DNA of 64,000 nucleotides from Kineobactrum sediminis (GTDB taxonomy: Bacteria; Pseudomonadota; Gammaproteobacteria; Pseudomonadales; Halieaceae): contig NZ_PKLZ01000015.1 in the NCBI RefSeq assembly GCF_002868715.1, forward strand, positions 42,138-106,137, in the 5' to 3' direction. How positions within the stretch are numbered: position 1 is the first letter of the stretch; each line of letters begins with the position of its first letter. Under the pieces are notes generated by a model that saw nothing but the letters and a program-made list of their open reading frames with translations, was not told where the DNA came from and ran no database searches. Positions 32,281 through 42,100 of the stretch are shown in pieces. The translations under genes and the position numbers were made by a program.

Positions 32281-34092
32281 ATGATCAATACATTGTCGTT
32301 ACCCGCGTTGCTGGGCATGGCCGTTGTGATGACATTTTTTCACTTCTACCCCCTGCAGAAGATGACCACCCTGACATTGCCGCTGGTGGTGCTGGCGCTG
32401 GCCTGGATGATTTACCAGTACCTGGAGCCTTTGCGCCTGCTGCAGCGGCACGCCTACCTGACCGCGCTGACCACCCGGGAGAGCTGGATCCGGCGTTGGT
32501 TGTGGCAGGGGTTCTTCCTGCGCCTGAAACTGGTGGTCATAGCCTTGCTGACCGCCGTGATTGCCCTGGTGTATGGTGCCACAATCAGGCCCCAGGAGTG
32601 GCTTATTGTCCTGGCAAGCTTACCGCTGTTCCTGGTGCTGTTCATGCTGGCCTCGTGGCTGCTGCGCAGCCAGCTTGCGCCTCGTTATCATTTCCCGCTG
32701 GCGCTGCGTTGGGCCTTTCGCGGCACCCTGGTACTGCTGGTTGCCGTATTGGTCCTCTGGCAGGTTTATTGGCTGGAGGTACCCGTAACACATCACACTT
32801 CCCTGGCCGACGTGCTGCGTAGCGGCTTCGAGCGCGGCGCGGCGACAACCACTGTGCCACTGGTGAGCCAGGTACTGGGCATCAGCGCCGCACTGGACGC
32901 AGGTGCCTGGCACCTGATGCAGGTTACCACCACGGTAGCTGGCGCCAGCCGCTGGGTATACCTGGGAGCCTGGGCGGGCATCCTGCTCTGGAATGCGCTC
33001 AAGGTGGGCGCGCTCTGGATGCTGTTGCTCGGGGCGGTCACTTTGGCAGAGCGGCTGCGAGCGCGACCCAGGCAGGCGGCAGGTGATGGCGCCACCGCGC
33101 TGGCTTTTGTGCTGGTGGCGGCGATTGCCGGTGCAGGTTACCTCGGAGTAAGCCACATCGAACTTCGGCAGCCCAGTACTTTTGCCGATCCTTGCCGAGC
33201 CATTGCCGGGGTGGAGCACTCCAGGCTTGTCGCCGATGCCAATCAACGCCTGCACGCCGAGGAACAGTCCTTTAATAGCGCCCTGAACAGCCTGGCCAAC
33301 ACCCGGATCGATGCCGCCTATGCTCTTGCCGGCCAGGGTGTGGAGGATTTTCTTGACTGGAACTTCAGCCTGAGGGGGCAATACCAGCAGCTGGGCTGGG
33401 TGCTGGCTGCCGGTGTGACCAAGCTCTCCCTGGCAGACCGGGTCGGAATGCAGGTGGACCGTTATATTCACGACCGGACGGCTCCCGCGCTCAATGCGGT
33501 TGGGGCCGACATGGAAATTGAACTCCGGAATCAGGTAAACGCAGCTTATGAGGGACAGGAGGCCTTTGTCAGGGATTGGCTGGAGGGCTCGGATTGCCTT
33601 GACTTACCGCGTCTCGACACACCTCTGGCCGCGCTGGCTGAAAAGTCCTGGGTGGGCGGCGGTGTCGCAGCCGGTATCGTCGCCAGGCGGGTCGCCGCGG
33701 GGCTGGGTGCGAGGGCGGTTGGCCGTGTGGGAGTACGACGCCTGTTGACGGGGGTGGTGGCGCGTACGGGCGCCAGGGCGACGACGGCGGGGCAGGCTAG
33801 TGGGTCCGGGGCACTTTGCGGCCCCATGGCCTGGGCCTGTATCCCGGCGCTGGCCGGTACGGCCTGGCTGGTAACAGACCTGGCACTTAACGAGGTTGAC
33901 GAGGCGCTTAACCGAGCCCGTATGCGTGCGGAACTACTGGCGGTGATTGAGGCCGAGAAAACCGCTATCAAGTCGGCACTGGCCAGGCATCATGGCCAGA
34001 TCGCGGCGCGGGTATTCAACGACATCGAGCGTCGCCAGGGTGAGGTCTTCAACCTGTATAGGGACGGAGGGCATGTACAGAATGAAACCTGA
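32281..34092 (+). CDS. Multi-helix membrane protein of unknown function
   Basis: This protein of about 603 residues has six or more hydrophobic helices in the first 300 residues and one near residue 560. The periplasmic or cytosolic middle (ADPCRAIAGVEHSRLVADAN, QVDRYIHDRTAPALNAVGAD) is helical, with two cysteines. A glycine/alanine-rich helix pair (VGGGVAAGIVARRVAAGLGA) follows, then a coiled-coil-like tail. ATG 32281 follows GGGAGCAGCGCC; a GTG at 32227 in frame is less likely. No family was recognised. Confidence 0.6.
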   Translation: MINTLSLPALLGMAVVMTFFHFYPLQKMTTLTLPLVVLALAWMIYQYLEPLRLLQRHAYLTALTTRESWIRRWLWQGFFLRLKLVVIALLTAVIALVYGATIRPQEWLIVLASLPLFLVLFMLASWLLRSQLAPRYHFPLALRWAFRGTLVLLVAVLVLWQVYWLEVPVTHHTSLADVLRSGFERGAATTTVPLVSQVLGISAALDAGAWHLMQVTTTVAGASRWVYLGAWAGILLWNALKVGALWMLLLGAVTLAERLRARPRQAAGDGATALAFVLVAAIAGAGYLGVSHIELRQPSTFADPCRAIAGVEHSRLVADANQRLHAEEQSFNSALNSLANTRIDAAYALAGQGVEDFLDWNFSLRGQYQQLGWVLAAGVTKLSLADRVGMQVDRYIHDRTAPALNAVGADMEIELRNQVNAAYEGQEAFVRDWLEGSDCLDLPRLDTPLAALAEKSWVGGGVAAGIVARRVAAGLGARAVGRVGVRRLLTGVVARTGARATTAGQASGSGALCGPMAWACIPALAGTAWLVTDLALNEVDEALNRARMRAELLAVIEAEKTAIKSALARHHGQIAARVFNDIERRQGEVFNLYRDGGHVQNET

Positions 34093-34130
34093 GCGATATC
34101 ACCGTACGCGATGTTCCTGGTCGTTCTTCG

Positions 34131-35324
34131 CTAGGCGTCGTTACCCGCCGCCGCAGCGGAGGCCCAGGCCCACTGGAAATTGTGGCCGCCCAGGTGGCCG
34201 GTGACATCCACCACCTCGCCAATGAAATACAGGTTTGGCTTTTCGAGAACCGCCATGGTTTTGGAAGAGAGCTGGCGGGTATTCACGCCGCCCAGGGTGA
34301 CCTCCGCGGTTCGATAGCCCTCGGTACCGGCGGGTTTGATAGACCACTGGCCCAGCGTGTTCGCCGCCCGTTCGAGATCGCTGCGCTTGTATCCTTGCAA
34401 AGGGCCACGCCACCCCTGTAATTCGGTGAAAGCCTGGGCAAATCGTTTCGGCAAGTGCTGTGCCAGGTACTGGCCAATTGTCCATTGCGGCCGGGTTTTG
34501 CGCAGGCTGAGCAGGTCTTCGATAATCCGGCAGGCTGGCAACAGGTTAATGGCCAGGCTGTCTCCTGGTTCCCAGAAACTCGAAATTTGCAGCATGGCAG
34601 GGCCACTGAGGCCCCGGTGGGTGATCAACATGGGTTCGCGGAAGTGCTGCTCATGACAGCGTACATCCACCTGGCAACTGACACCAGACAGCGGTCCAAG
34701 CTGCTCTTTCAGTTCCGGTTGCAGGGTAAACGGTACCAGGCCGGCCCGGGTCGGCAACAGCTCAAGCCCGAACTGCCTTGCCACTTCGTATCCAAAGCCA
34801 GTGGCGCCCATGGTGGGAATCGATAGCCCGCCGGTGGCAATTACGAGGGATTCACAGGTCAGGCCACCTGAACCGGTGTGCAGGTGGTAGCCGGAGTTGG
34901 TCTCGCTGATCTGTTCGACACTGGTTTTCAGGCGAACTTCTGCGCCTGCCCATTCGCACTCGGTGAGCAGCATGTTGAGAATGTCTTTTGCGCTGTCCTT
35001 GCAGAACAGCTGTCCAGCCGCTTTCTCCTCGTGCTCAATACCATGGCGATCCACCAGTTCCAGAAAATCCTGTGGGGTATAGCGCTTCAGTGCTGAAATG
35101 CAGTAGGCAGGATTGTCCGAAAGAAAGTTGGCGGGTGTGCTGTTCAGGTTGGTGAAGTTGCAGCGCCCGCCACCGGACATCAGGATTTTCTTGCCCGGCT
35201 TGTTGGCGTGGTCCAGTACCAGGACGCGGCGGCCCCGATATCCTGCGGTCGCCGCGCACATCAGGCCCGCTGCGCCGGCGCCGATGATGATGACGTCGTA
35301 TGGTGATGCTGAAGCCGCTGCCAT
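34131..35324 (-). CDS. HI0933-family NAD(P)/FAD-dependent oxidoreductase (YhiN-like)
   Basis: This 397-residue flavoprotein has a Rossmann FAD motif VIIIGAGAAGLMCAATAGYRG near the N-terminus, then the HI0933 hallmarks ILMSGGGRCNFTN, GLSIPTMGATGFGYEVARQFG, and a C-terminal EVVDVTGHLGGHNFQWAWASA. These define the BaiN/YhiN-type flavoproteins, uncharacterised reductases. ATG 35324 directly precedes the conserved start; an upstream extension to 35519 has no similarity. It converges on the membrane-protein gene with a 38-bp gap. Confidence 0.9.
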   Translation of the reverse strand: MAAASASPYDVIIIGAGAAGLMCAATAGYRGRRVLVLDHANKPGKKILMSGGGRCNFTNLNSTPANFLSDNPAYCISALKRYTPQDFLELVDRHGIEHEEKAAGQLFCKDSAKDILNMLLTECEWAGAEVRLKTSVEQISETNSGYHLHTGSGGLTCESLVIATGGLSIPTMGATGFGYEVARQFGLELLPTRAGLVPFTLQPELKEQLGPLSGVSCQVDVRCHEQHFREPMLITHRGLSGPAMLQISSFWEPGDSLAINLLPACRIIEDLLSLRKTRPQWTIGQYLAQHLPKRFAQAFTELQGWRGPLQGYKRSDLERAANTLGQWSIKPAGTEGYRTAEVTLGGVNTRQLSSKTMAVLEKPNLYFIGEVVDVTGHLGGHNFQWAWASAAAAGNDA

Positions 35325-35485
35325 GTTGCCTGCCAATCCTGGATAAGAAAAGGCGGGCAGTATATCAGTGCCGGGTCGGTAACAGAGTCGACTCAACTGG
35401 TGGTTTTTTCCGGGTGATCTATGCTTGGATATGGTCGACTGTGGTTTCGCCGGCTTACCATTCCCAAAAAGAAGGAGTAATAGCC

Positions 35486-36241
35486 ATGAAAAAAGCCGTT
35501 CAAGTAATGACAGGGGCACTGGTACTGGCGTCTTTTACAGTCGCGCCCGTACATGCGGATGAGCACATGCGCGCCCAACCGGTCGAGCTCTATGCCTGCA
35601 CCTTCAGGGAAGGCAAGAGTATGAAGGATCTCGAAAAGGCCAACACCAATTTTAAAAAATGGGCAGCAGCCAATACCAGTGGCCACACTGCATGGATGAT
35701 TACGCCGCAGTTTCGCTCCGCGGAAACCGAATTCGATGTGGGTTGGATAGGTGGGTACCAGTCTGCCGATCACTTTGGGGCAGCCATCGACAAATGGGTC
35801 AACGAGTCGGGTAATGTGTCCCAGGCTTATTACGACACAGTGGACTGCAGTCATGCCCTGATGGCCTCCTATGACACCGGTGCTCCTGATGGCCCCCCCG
35901 GGGATGGTGTGGTCTGGTTCTCACGCTGTTCACTGGAGGATGATGCCAGTCTCTCGGAAGCAGCCGCGAGTCACGCGGAAGTTACTGCAATGATGCGGGA
36001 GATGGGGGCACAGGGTTCGAGCTGGATGTTCGTGCCGGGTCTTGGCTCTGTCGATGCCGATTTCGATTACTACCATGTGGCCGCCTGGCCTTCCTATCCG
36101 GCCTTTGCCAGCGCCTGGGAAGCCTATGTAAACGGGGGCGGCATGGAGAAGGCCACTGCTCTCTATGACGGGGTCGCCAGCTGCAAGAGTCCGAATTTGT
36201 ATGATGCCCGGCTGATTGTAGAGGTTCCCGCAGATAGCTGA
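35486..36241 (+). CDS. Exported protein of unknown function
   Basis: This 251-residue protein has a cleaved signal peptide (MKKAVQVMTGALVLASF...VHADE). The mature part contains two similar alpha/beta halves: YACTFREGKSMKDLEKANTN with a WIGGYQSADHFGAA motif, and VWFSRCSLEDDASLSEAAAS with AAWPSYPAFASAWEAY. This suggests a tandem ferredoxin-like (dimeric alpha/beta barrel) fold. AAGGAG precedes ATG 35486. The family is seen in marine gammaproteobacteria but the function is unknown. Confidence 0.7.
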   Translation: MKKAVQVMTGALVLASFTVAPVHADEHMRAQPVELYACTFREGKSMKDLEKANTNFKKWAAANTSGHTAWMITPQFRSAETEFDVGWIGGYQSADHFGAAIDKWVNESGNVSQAYYDTVDCSHALMASYDTGAPDGPPGDGVVWFSRCSLEDDASLSEAAASHAEVTAMMREMGAQGSSWMFVPGLGSVDADFDYYHVAAWPSYPAFASAWEAYVNGGGMEKATALYDGVASCKSPNLYDARLIVEVPADS

Positions 36242-36332
36242 AACGGCAAACGCTGTTTAACTCCGGGATCTGGCTAGGGGGGCTGTTGATTCGGCGCCAG
36301 GTGCTTCGCGTCGTGCAGCAGCCCGCCAGGAT

Positions 36333-37628
36333 TCAAAGCTTTTGCAGCCAGTCCCCTAACCTGTCCATGGCCAGTTTAAGGCGTGGGCAGGTTTCGGCAA
36401 CAAAGGTTTCATCCATGTCGCGGTCAGCGTAGTCACCTGCGGAAGCCGCCAGCGCCCCGGCGCCGTCGAAATCGACAAAGGCCAGGCGGGCGCTGAGGAC
36501 GTCCGGCATAAAACCGAAATCACTGGCGGGCAGAATGGCTACGCCCGTATCTTCAAGCAGCGCGTTACACAGGGCGGGGCTGGTTTTTATATCCTTCGAT
36601 GCCAGGGCATCGTGGTAAGCTGAAAAATCCGGGAACAGGTAGAAACCGCCTTCCGGTTTTCGGGTGGGGACGCGCATGTCGGTCAGGCGCTTGTGCAGGT
36701 ATTCCCCCACGGTTTTGAGAACCCGGCGTGAATGGTGCAGGTAATCGTCTATATCCGCACCGCCATCGAATGCGGTGATCGCGGCATACTGGATTGGCGC
36801 ACTGGTGGCGGTGTAGGTTTCACTGGCAATGATCGCCATGGCGTCCTGTAAGGGGCGTAGCTCCGCCGGGAAAATAAACGTGCCCAGCCGCCAGCCACCA
36901 GCACCGGCCCACTTGGAGAGTCCGGTGCTGATGATGGTGCCTTCCGGGTAGTAGCGGGCTATGGATTTTTGTCGTCCATCGAAACGAACTTCACCATAAA
37001 TTTCATCGGACAGCAGAATCAACCGGTACTTGCGTGCTATTGCAGCGATAGCGGTCAGCTGTTGATCCGTATAGGTGCAACCGGTGGGATTGGAGGGATA
37101 GTTCAGGATCAGGATGCGCGGTCTTGAAGGGTCGTCGCGGCAGACAATGTCGAGCTCCTCCGCTGTCAGCTGCCAGTTGTTTTCGGCATGGGTTGGCAGC
37201 CAGTGTACGGAACGGCCTATTATTCGAGCCTGGGGAGCGTAGGACACCCAGCTCGGCTGCGGAATCAGCAAATCGCCGTAATAGGCCAGTTGCAGGATGA
37301 ACAGAAGCTCCTTGGAGCCGGGACCGATCAGCACATCCTCCTGATTCGACTCCATGCCTTCACAGCGATTGATGTAATTGGCGATTGATTCCCGCAGGGA
37401 CTTCAGGCCCTTTACCGGCAAATAATCTTTCTGGAAGGCGTTATCTCGCAACGCCTGGACAACTCGCTCGGGAACGGGGAAGGGCGATTGACCAAGGCCC
37501 AGTTTGATAATGTCGCGGCCCTCTGACCGCAGCTGGTTACTGAGTTCGTTGATCCTCAGCGTTGCCGAGGGCTTTATGCCGCGGACGTTAAGGTTGATGG
37601 CGTGATGATGTTCTTTGTGAATATCCAT
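36333..37628 (-). CDS. PLP-dependent class I/II aminotransferase
   Basis: This 431-residue fold-type I enzyme has GLGQSPFPVPERV near residue 45, the NYPSNPTG block near 185, LLSDEIYGEVRF near 215 and the PLP-lysine in STGLSKWAGAGGWRLG near 245. These residues are typical of aspartate/aromatic-type aminotransferases. The EIYGEVRFDG variant and extra C-terminal segment leave the substrate open. There is no clear Shine-Dalgarno before ATG 37628. It stands alone. Confidence 0.9.
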   Translation of the reverse strand: MDIHKEHHHAINLNVRGIKPSATLRINELSNQLRSEGRDIIKLGLGQSPFPVPERVVQALRDNAFQKDYLPVKGLKSLRESIANYINRCEGMESNQEDVLIGPGSKELLFILQLAYYGDLLIPQPSWVSYAPQARIIGRSVHWLPTHAENNWQLTAEELDIVCRDDPSRPRILILNYPSNPTGCTYTDQQLTAIAAIARKYRLILLSDEIYGEVRFDGRQKSIARYYPEGTIISTGLSKWAGAGGWRLGTFIFPAELRPLQDAMAIIASETYTATSAPIQYAAITAFDGGADIDDYLHHSRRVLKTVGEYLHKRLTDMRVPTRKPEGGFYLFPDFSAYHDALASKDIKTSPALCNALLEDTGVAILPASDFGFMPDVLSARLAFVDFDGAGALAASAGDYADRDMDETFVAETCPRLKLAMDRLGDWLQKL

Positions 37629-37798
37629 TGTTACTTTAGCCCCAGACCTCTCAGGTCAATTTGCCGGGTCCCGCTATTGGAACACGGTCGATGTCACTGT
37701 AATCCAAACCATTTCATTTACAGGCACGCCAGCCGTTGTTGCCGCCGTTTTCCTAATGTCGGCGGCACCATTTTGGCAGAGTGTCAATGACAGGTGTT

Positions 37799-38425
37799 TC
37801 AGGACATTCTATGCCACAGTACGGCTTCCCGGGTTATTACCGCCAGGTCGGAGGTGGGTATGACATCCACAGCTTCAAGTGCCGCCTCCAGGGCCGGGAT
37901 GCTGGCAGCCGATAGCTCCACCACGGCTTGGTAGGGGAGAGTTTGCGATTCCCGGGGCATGCCGTCGTCCCGGGTATTCAGCGTGATTCTGTTGAGCCCG
38001 CCGCTGGCACTGGCGCGCTGGGCACTTTCTCGCGCATTCGCGGTGTTGTTAAAGAACAGGAAGGCAGTAATTCCACCGAGTTCGCCGGGCAACACGCGCT
38101 CTTCTTTCACCCATAATGCAGTGGCGGGAATCGGTTCGGCAAAGGTTTTTAGTTCATCCTCTGCCATAATTGCCGAACTGGTGGCGTCTTCTTCGGTCAT
38201 CTCCGTGAACAGGCCGTCCCGGACCATATAACAGGCGATTGCATCGTAATCCTCGGAAGCGCCGACAAAAGGTTGCGGACGAATTGGCTCAGCCTGGACG
38301 TAACCCAGGGTTTGTCGCCACAGAGGCTGCTCTATGGCCAGCGCACCGTGCTTGCGCCAGCGACGTACAAACCCGTCGAAGGAAAAGCCGGGCTTGCGCT
38401 TCGCGAGATAGATCATTTTCAGCAT
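37799..38425 (-). CDS. EthD-domain protein
   Basis: This 208-residue protein has the EthD pattern: MLKMIYLAKRKPGFSFDGFVRRWRKHG at the N-terminus (dimeric alpha/beta-barrel start), DAIACYMVRDGLFT near residue 65, and a second module near ITAFLFFNNT. EthD was named for ether degradation, but most members have unknown roles. ATG 38425 begins the conserved region; an upstream ATG at 38455 is less likely. Both halves appear intact. Confidence 0.75.
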   Translation of the reverse strand: MLKMIYLAKRKPGFSFDGFVRRWRKHGALAIEQPLWRQTLGYVQAEPIRPQPFVGASEDYDAIACYMVRDGLFTEMTEEDATSSAIMAEDELKTFAEPIPATALWVKEERVLPGELGGITAFLFFNNTANARESAQRASASGGLNRITLNTRDDGMPRESQTLPYQAVVELSAASIPALEAALEAVDVIPTSDLAVITREAVLWHRMS

Positions 38426-38683
38426 TGCCGTCGTCCCTGTTTTTGTAGTCGGCAAGTGGCATCACAGCGTACTCAGGCAAGCTATCCTTTTCAATGAACT
38501 ACATGCCTGTTTGTGAATATAGCCACGAGGTAAGGTTCGGGGCTGCAGCTTAACTGGCAGGCAGACTTTAATAGTGTTAATACATTACCCGGTGGGGAAC
38601 ATCGAAACGTGTCGCCCGGTAAACCGGTAACGCGACGGAAAGCGACCGACGTAAGTCGGGTTAGAAGGAGAGGATCAAGGAGA

Positions 38684-40252
38684 ATGAGTATGCTCGTTTG
38701 CAGGCGCGGTGGCTTGATTGTCATGACATGGGTGCTTATGGGCTTGGCCCTTTCCGGCTGCAGCACTAATCCGGTAACGGGCGAGAGCGAGTTCTCGCTG
38801 GTGTCCGCTGCCCAGGAAATCAGCATCGGCGAACAGCAATACCTGCCGTCCAGACAAAGCCAGGGCGGCGACTACGAGGTGGACGAGGAGCTCACCGAGT
38901 ATGTGAACAGGGTAGGGCAGCGCCTGGTTGCGGTGAGCGACCGCGATCTGCCTTATGAGTTCGCTGTCCTCAATAATGGCGTACCCAATGCCTGGGCCCT
39001 TCCCGGTGGCAAGATCGCACTCAATCGCGGGTTGCTGGTGGAACTGGGCAGCGAAGCCGAACTGGCGGCGGTGCTGGGTCATGAAATTGTACATGCGGCG
39101 GCCCGCCATGGCGCCCAGGCCGTAACCCGAGGCACTCTGTTGCAGGGAGCAATGGTGGTGGGAATGATCGCTTCCGCGGACAGCGAGTATTCCAACCTGA
39201 TCGTTGGCGGTGCGCAATTGGGGGCGCAGTTGATCAACCAGCGCTATGGCCGCGACGCGGAGCGGGAAGCCGACTATTACGGGATCCGCTATATGCTGGA
39301 AGCCGGTTACGACCCACGGGCTGCGGTCGCGCTGCAGGAAACCTTCGTCAGGCTCTCCAAAGGGCGCAGCCGGGCTGGCTGGCTGGAGGGCCTGTTTGCC
39401 AGCCATCCACCCTCACAGGAGCGCGTGGAGAACAATCGCCGGCTGGTCCGGGAGTTGGCGCCGCAGATGGAGGGCAGGGACCTGGAAACCGGCCGCGAGC
39501 GATACCAGCAGGCCATCTCCTTTCTGAAGCAAAGCCAGCCCGCCTACGAGCTTTTCGATGAGGCCCGCCAGGAAATCACCGATGACGATCTTGAGCAGGC
39601 GTTTGTTAAATTGCGCGAGGCCCAGAAAATGGTTCCCCGGGAAGCCCGCTTCGTGGGTCTGCAGGGGGATATCCTGTTGCACCAGGGTCGCTATCGCGAA
39701 GCGGTGCAAACTTACGACCGCGCGTTGTCGCTGGACTCCGGCTACTTCGACTACTACCTGGGTCGAGGTGTGGCCTATTCCCGGCTGGGATCGCGTGACC
39801 TGGCACGGCAGGACCTCGAAAAAAGCACCGAGCTGCTGCCCACCGCGGTCGGCATGAATGAGCTGGGTAAGATCGCCCTGAATGCGGGTAACACGGCTGA
39901 GGCCAGACAGTATTTCCAGGCCGCTGCCAGCGGCCAGGGGGAGGTAAGCCAACAGGCCCGCCAGGCTTTTGTGCGGCTGGATATTCCGGAAAACCCCGGC
40001 ACCTACATCCAGGCCCGGCCCTTTCTGGAACGCGGCGGACGCCTCTACGCCCGGGTGAGCAATGGCACCCGGTTGGACCTGCAGAGCGTGGTGGTCGATT
40101 TCGTCGCGGCCACCGACGAGGGGACGGCTAGGCAAACCCGCGTGCTGAGAACCTTGCCGGCTGGCGCAAGTGTCAACGTGGATTCCGGTATTACCCTGCA
40201 GGATGCCCGGCAGCAGGTGGATGTCCGCATTCGCGAGGCACAGGCACGTTAG
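38684..40252 (+). CDS. M48-family metalloprotease with TPR repeats (lipoprotein)
   Basis: This 522-residue lipoprotein has a signal peptide and lipobox (LMGLALSGC) near residue 26, an M48 domain with the zinc motif HEIVHAAARHGA near 140 and the third ligand in DAEREADYYG near 195. A SHPPSQERVENNRR segment follows, then TPR repeats (LREAQKMVPREARFVGLQGD; YREAVQTYDRALSLDSGYFD). Such BepA-like proteases act on outer-membrane proteins. AAGGAG precedes the start; ATG 38684 or ATG 38690 are both possible. Confidence 0.92.
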   Translation: MSMLVCRRGGLIVMTWVLMGLALSGCSTNPVTGESEFSLVSAAQEISIGEQQYLPSRQSQGGDYEVDEELTEYVNRVGQRLVAVSDRDLPYEFAVLNNGVPNAWALPGGKIALNRGLLVELGSEAELAAVLGHEIVHAAARHGAQAVTRGTLLQGAMVVGMIASADSEYSNLIVGGAQLGAQLINQRYGRDAEREADYYGIRYMLEAGYDPRAAVALQETFVRLSKGRSRAGWLEGLFASHPPSQERVENNRRLVRELAPQMEGRDLETGRERYQQAISFLKQSQPAYELFDEARQEITDDDLEQAFVKLREAQKMVPREARFVGLQGDILLHQGRYREAVQTYDRALSLDSGYFDYYLGRGVAYSRLGSRDLARQDLEKSTELLPTAVGMNELGKIALNAGNTAEARQYFQAAASGQGEVSQQARQAFVRLDIPENPGTYIQARPFLERGGRLYARVSNGTRLDLQSVVVDFVAATDEGTARQTRVLRTLPAGASVNVDSGITLQDARQQVDVRIREAQAR

Positions 40253-40320
40253 ACAGTATTGTCCGCCCGCTGGCCTATACTGAAAAGGTCTGGAATATAT
40301 CGACCAACGGGAGACATGGC

Positions 40321-40713
40321 ATGAACACGAAATACGGGTTTGGCAAAAGCGTGAACGTATCTTTCGCTCAGGCAATCGAACGTGTCACACAGGAGCTGCA
40401 GAAAGAAGGCTTTGGCATACTGACCGACATCGACGTCCAGGCAACCCTGAAGGAAAAGCTCGGCGAAGACATGCAGCCCTACCGTATCCTCGGTTCCTGT
40501 AATCCACCGCTGGCGCATCAAGCGCTGACCGCCGAGCCCTCCGTCGGCCTGCTATTGCCCTGCAACGTGGTGGTCAGACAGGAAGACACCGGCACGGTAC
40601 ACGTGGAATTCATGGATCCGCAGGCGGTGCTCAATCTGGTGGACAACCCGGCCGTACACGCCCTGGCCGAGGAGGTGCGCGAACATCTGGAACGGGTGCT
40701 TGCAGCTCTTTGA
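40321..40713 (+). CDS. DUF302-domain protein
   Basis: This 130-residue protein follows the DUF302 pattern: YGFGKSVNVSFAQAIERVTQELQKEGFGILTDIDVQATLKEKLG, then YRILGSCNPPLAHQALTAEP and LLLPCNVVVRQED. The conserved CNPP-A and LPCN motifs are present. The family occurs widely in bacteria and may bind small molecules or metals; its function is unproven. GGGAGACATGGC lies directly before ATG 40321. Confidence 0.92.
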   Translation: MNTKYGFGKSVNVSFAQAIERVTQELQKEGFGILTDIDVQATLKEKLGEDMQPYRILGSCNPPLAHQALTAEPSVGLLLPCNVVVRQEDTGTVHVEFMDPQAVLNLVDNPAVHALAEEVREHLERVLAAL

Positions 40714-40906
40714 AACACGAGGTGATCACACGCTTGAAACCCCCAGCCCACTTCCCCACCGGCCATGGCCTCGGATGCATTTGACGCCAACCCACTCCTC
40801 GTCTATTCATTATTACGGCACGAGCGGTTTCAGAGTCTGCATGATGCGCAGGGCAGATTGGTCTCAACTCGGGATTAAAGAACTTTAATGCATGGGAGTA
40901 CTTGTC

Positions 40907-42100
40907 ATGAAAGGAAGACTCGCATTAACAACAGCAGCGGCCCTGACGGCCATGCTCACATACAGCGGCGTCGGCTATGCGGCGAAGGGTGGTAACCCCG
41001 GGCCACCGCCTGGCGGTGGGGGTAATGGCGGTGGCGGGGGTGGCGGTAAGCCGCCAGCCACCGACGTTTTCGCCGAGATGGTGATCATCGACCGTGACGT
41101 TAACGGCGTGCCCATCACCACCCTGGGGGTCGGCCCGGGCGATTCCCCTGCGCAGGTGCCCCAACCGATCATGCTCGGCCCGAAAGCGACAGCAGAAGTC
41201 TGTCCCCTGTGGTATGAGGGCTCGGACCCGAGTGACGAGCTGATCCCCGTCGACTCGCCTTCGGTGTACTTTGCCCTCGAAATCGATGCCTATCGCATCC
41301 CCATGGTGGATGGCGAGATCCCGGAGGCGTATGCCGGGTGCACTACCGAGGCGGATCTTGGGCGCCTGAGCGTGGCCCGCTCCCCCGATAGCGTGCTCGA
41401 TCAGGCTCTGATGGAGATGGTTACCACCTTGTCGGAGGTGGACGGTGAGGAAGGCGAGTCGATCACCCTGGACCCGGCCGGCCGACTGGTGGTGAATTAC
41501 ATGGTCGACGGCGTGTTGGTTGAGAAGACCATCGACGCCCCCAGTGAGAACCTCGCTGCCTTCCAGCGAGTCCTGGAGGAGACCGTTCTGTACCATGCCG
41601 ATGTCAATGACGGTACCCCGGTCGAGTTGCCGGGGTCACCAGCGGATGCCCAGGGCCTGCTGGCTCGAACGGCTCCACTGCTCGCGGCAGCGAGCGACAA
41701 GTTCGGCCATGTTGGCTTGGACGAGTTGATCTATGTTACCCGGATTCTGGCCATTGGCACCGATATGAATGCCGATGCAAGAGCGCTCTTCGGTGCACCG
41801 TGGGCAGGCGAGTACTTCAATTTCAGTGCGTTCAGCTATAACCGAGTGGCCACCTACAGCGGTGATGTCTGCTTTCTGGACGTAACCAGTATCGAGCCGG
41901 GAGACACGCTGCCGATCGACATTGCAGGCCAGATCGTCAAGAGGCCGGTTATGGAGATGGTCTTCGATAACGAGTATTTCTCCGGGACCAACGCCTACGG
42001 CTATGCCCAGGCGGTAGACGATGCCCGAGCCGTAATCCTCTGGACTCACGAGCATCCGGTGCAGGTGGAGCTACTCCATCTCTGCGATCTTCCCAAGTGA
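40907..42100 (+). CDS. Exported protein with Gly/Pro-rich linker, first gene of a pair
   Basis: This 397-residue protein starts at ATG 40907 after GGGAG and has a signal peptide (MKGRLALTTAAALTAML...GYAAK). A low-complexity linker (GNPGPPPGGGGNGGGGGGG) follows, then a globular part of about 340 residues with single cysteines at spaced positions. No family was recognised. Its stop overlaps the start of the next gene by 4 bp (GTGA), so they are cotranslated. Role: extracellular or periplasmic, otherwise unknown. Confidence 0.65.
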   Translation: MKGRLALTTAAALTAMLTYSGVGYAAKGGNPGPPPGGGGNGGGGGGGKPPATDVFAEMVIIDRDVNGVPITTLGVGPGDSPAQVPQPIMLGPKATAEVCPLWYEGSDPSDELIPVDSPSVYFALEIDAYRIPMVDGEIPEAYAGCTTEADLGRLSVARSPDSVLDQALMEMVTTLSEVDGEEGESITLDPAGRLVVNYMVDGVLVEKTIDAPSENLAAFQRVLEETVLYHADVNDGTPVELPGSPADAQGLLARTAPLLAAASDKFGHVGLDELIYVTRILAIGTDMNADARALFGAPWAGEYFNFSAFSYNRVATYSGDVCFLDVTSIEPGDTLPIDIAGQIVKRPVMEMVFDNEYFSGTNAYGYAQAVDDARAVILWTHEHPVQVELLHLCDLPK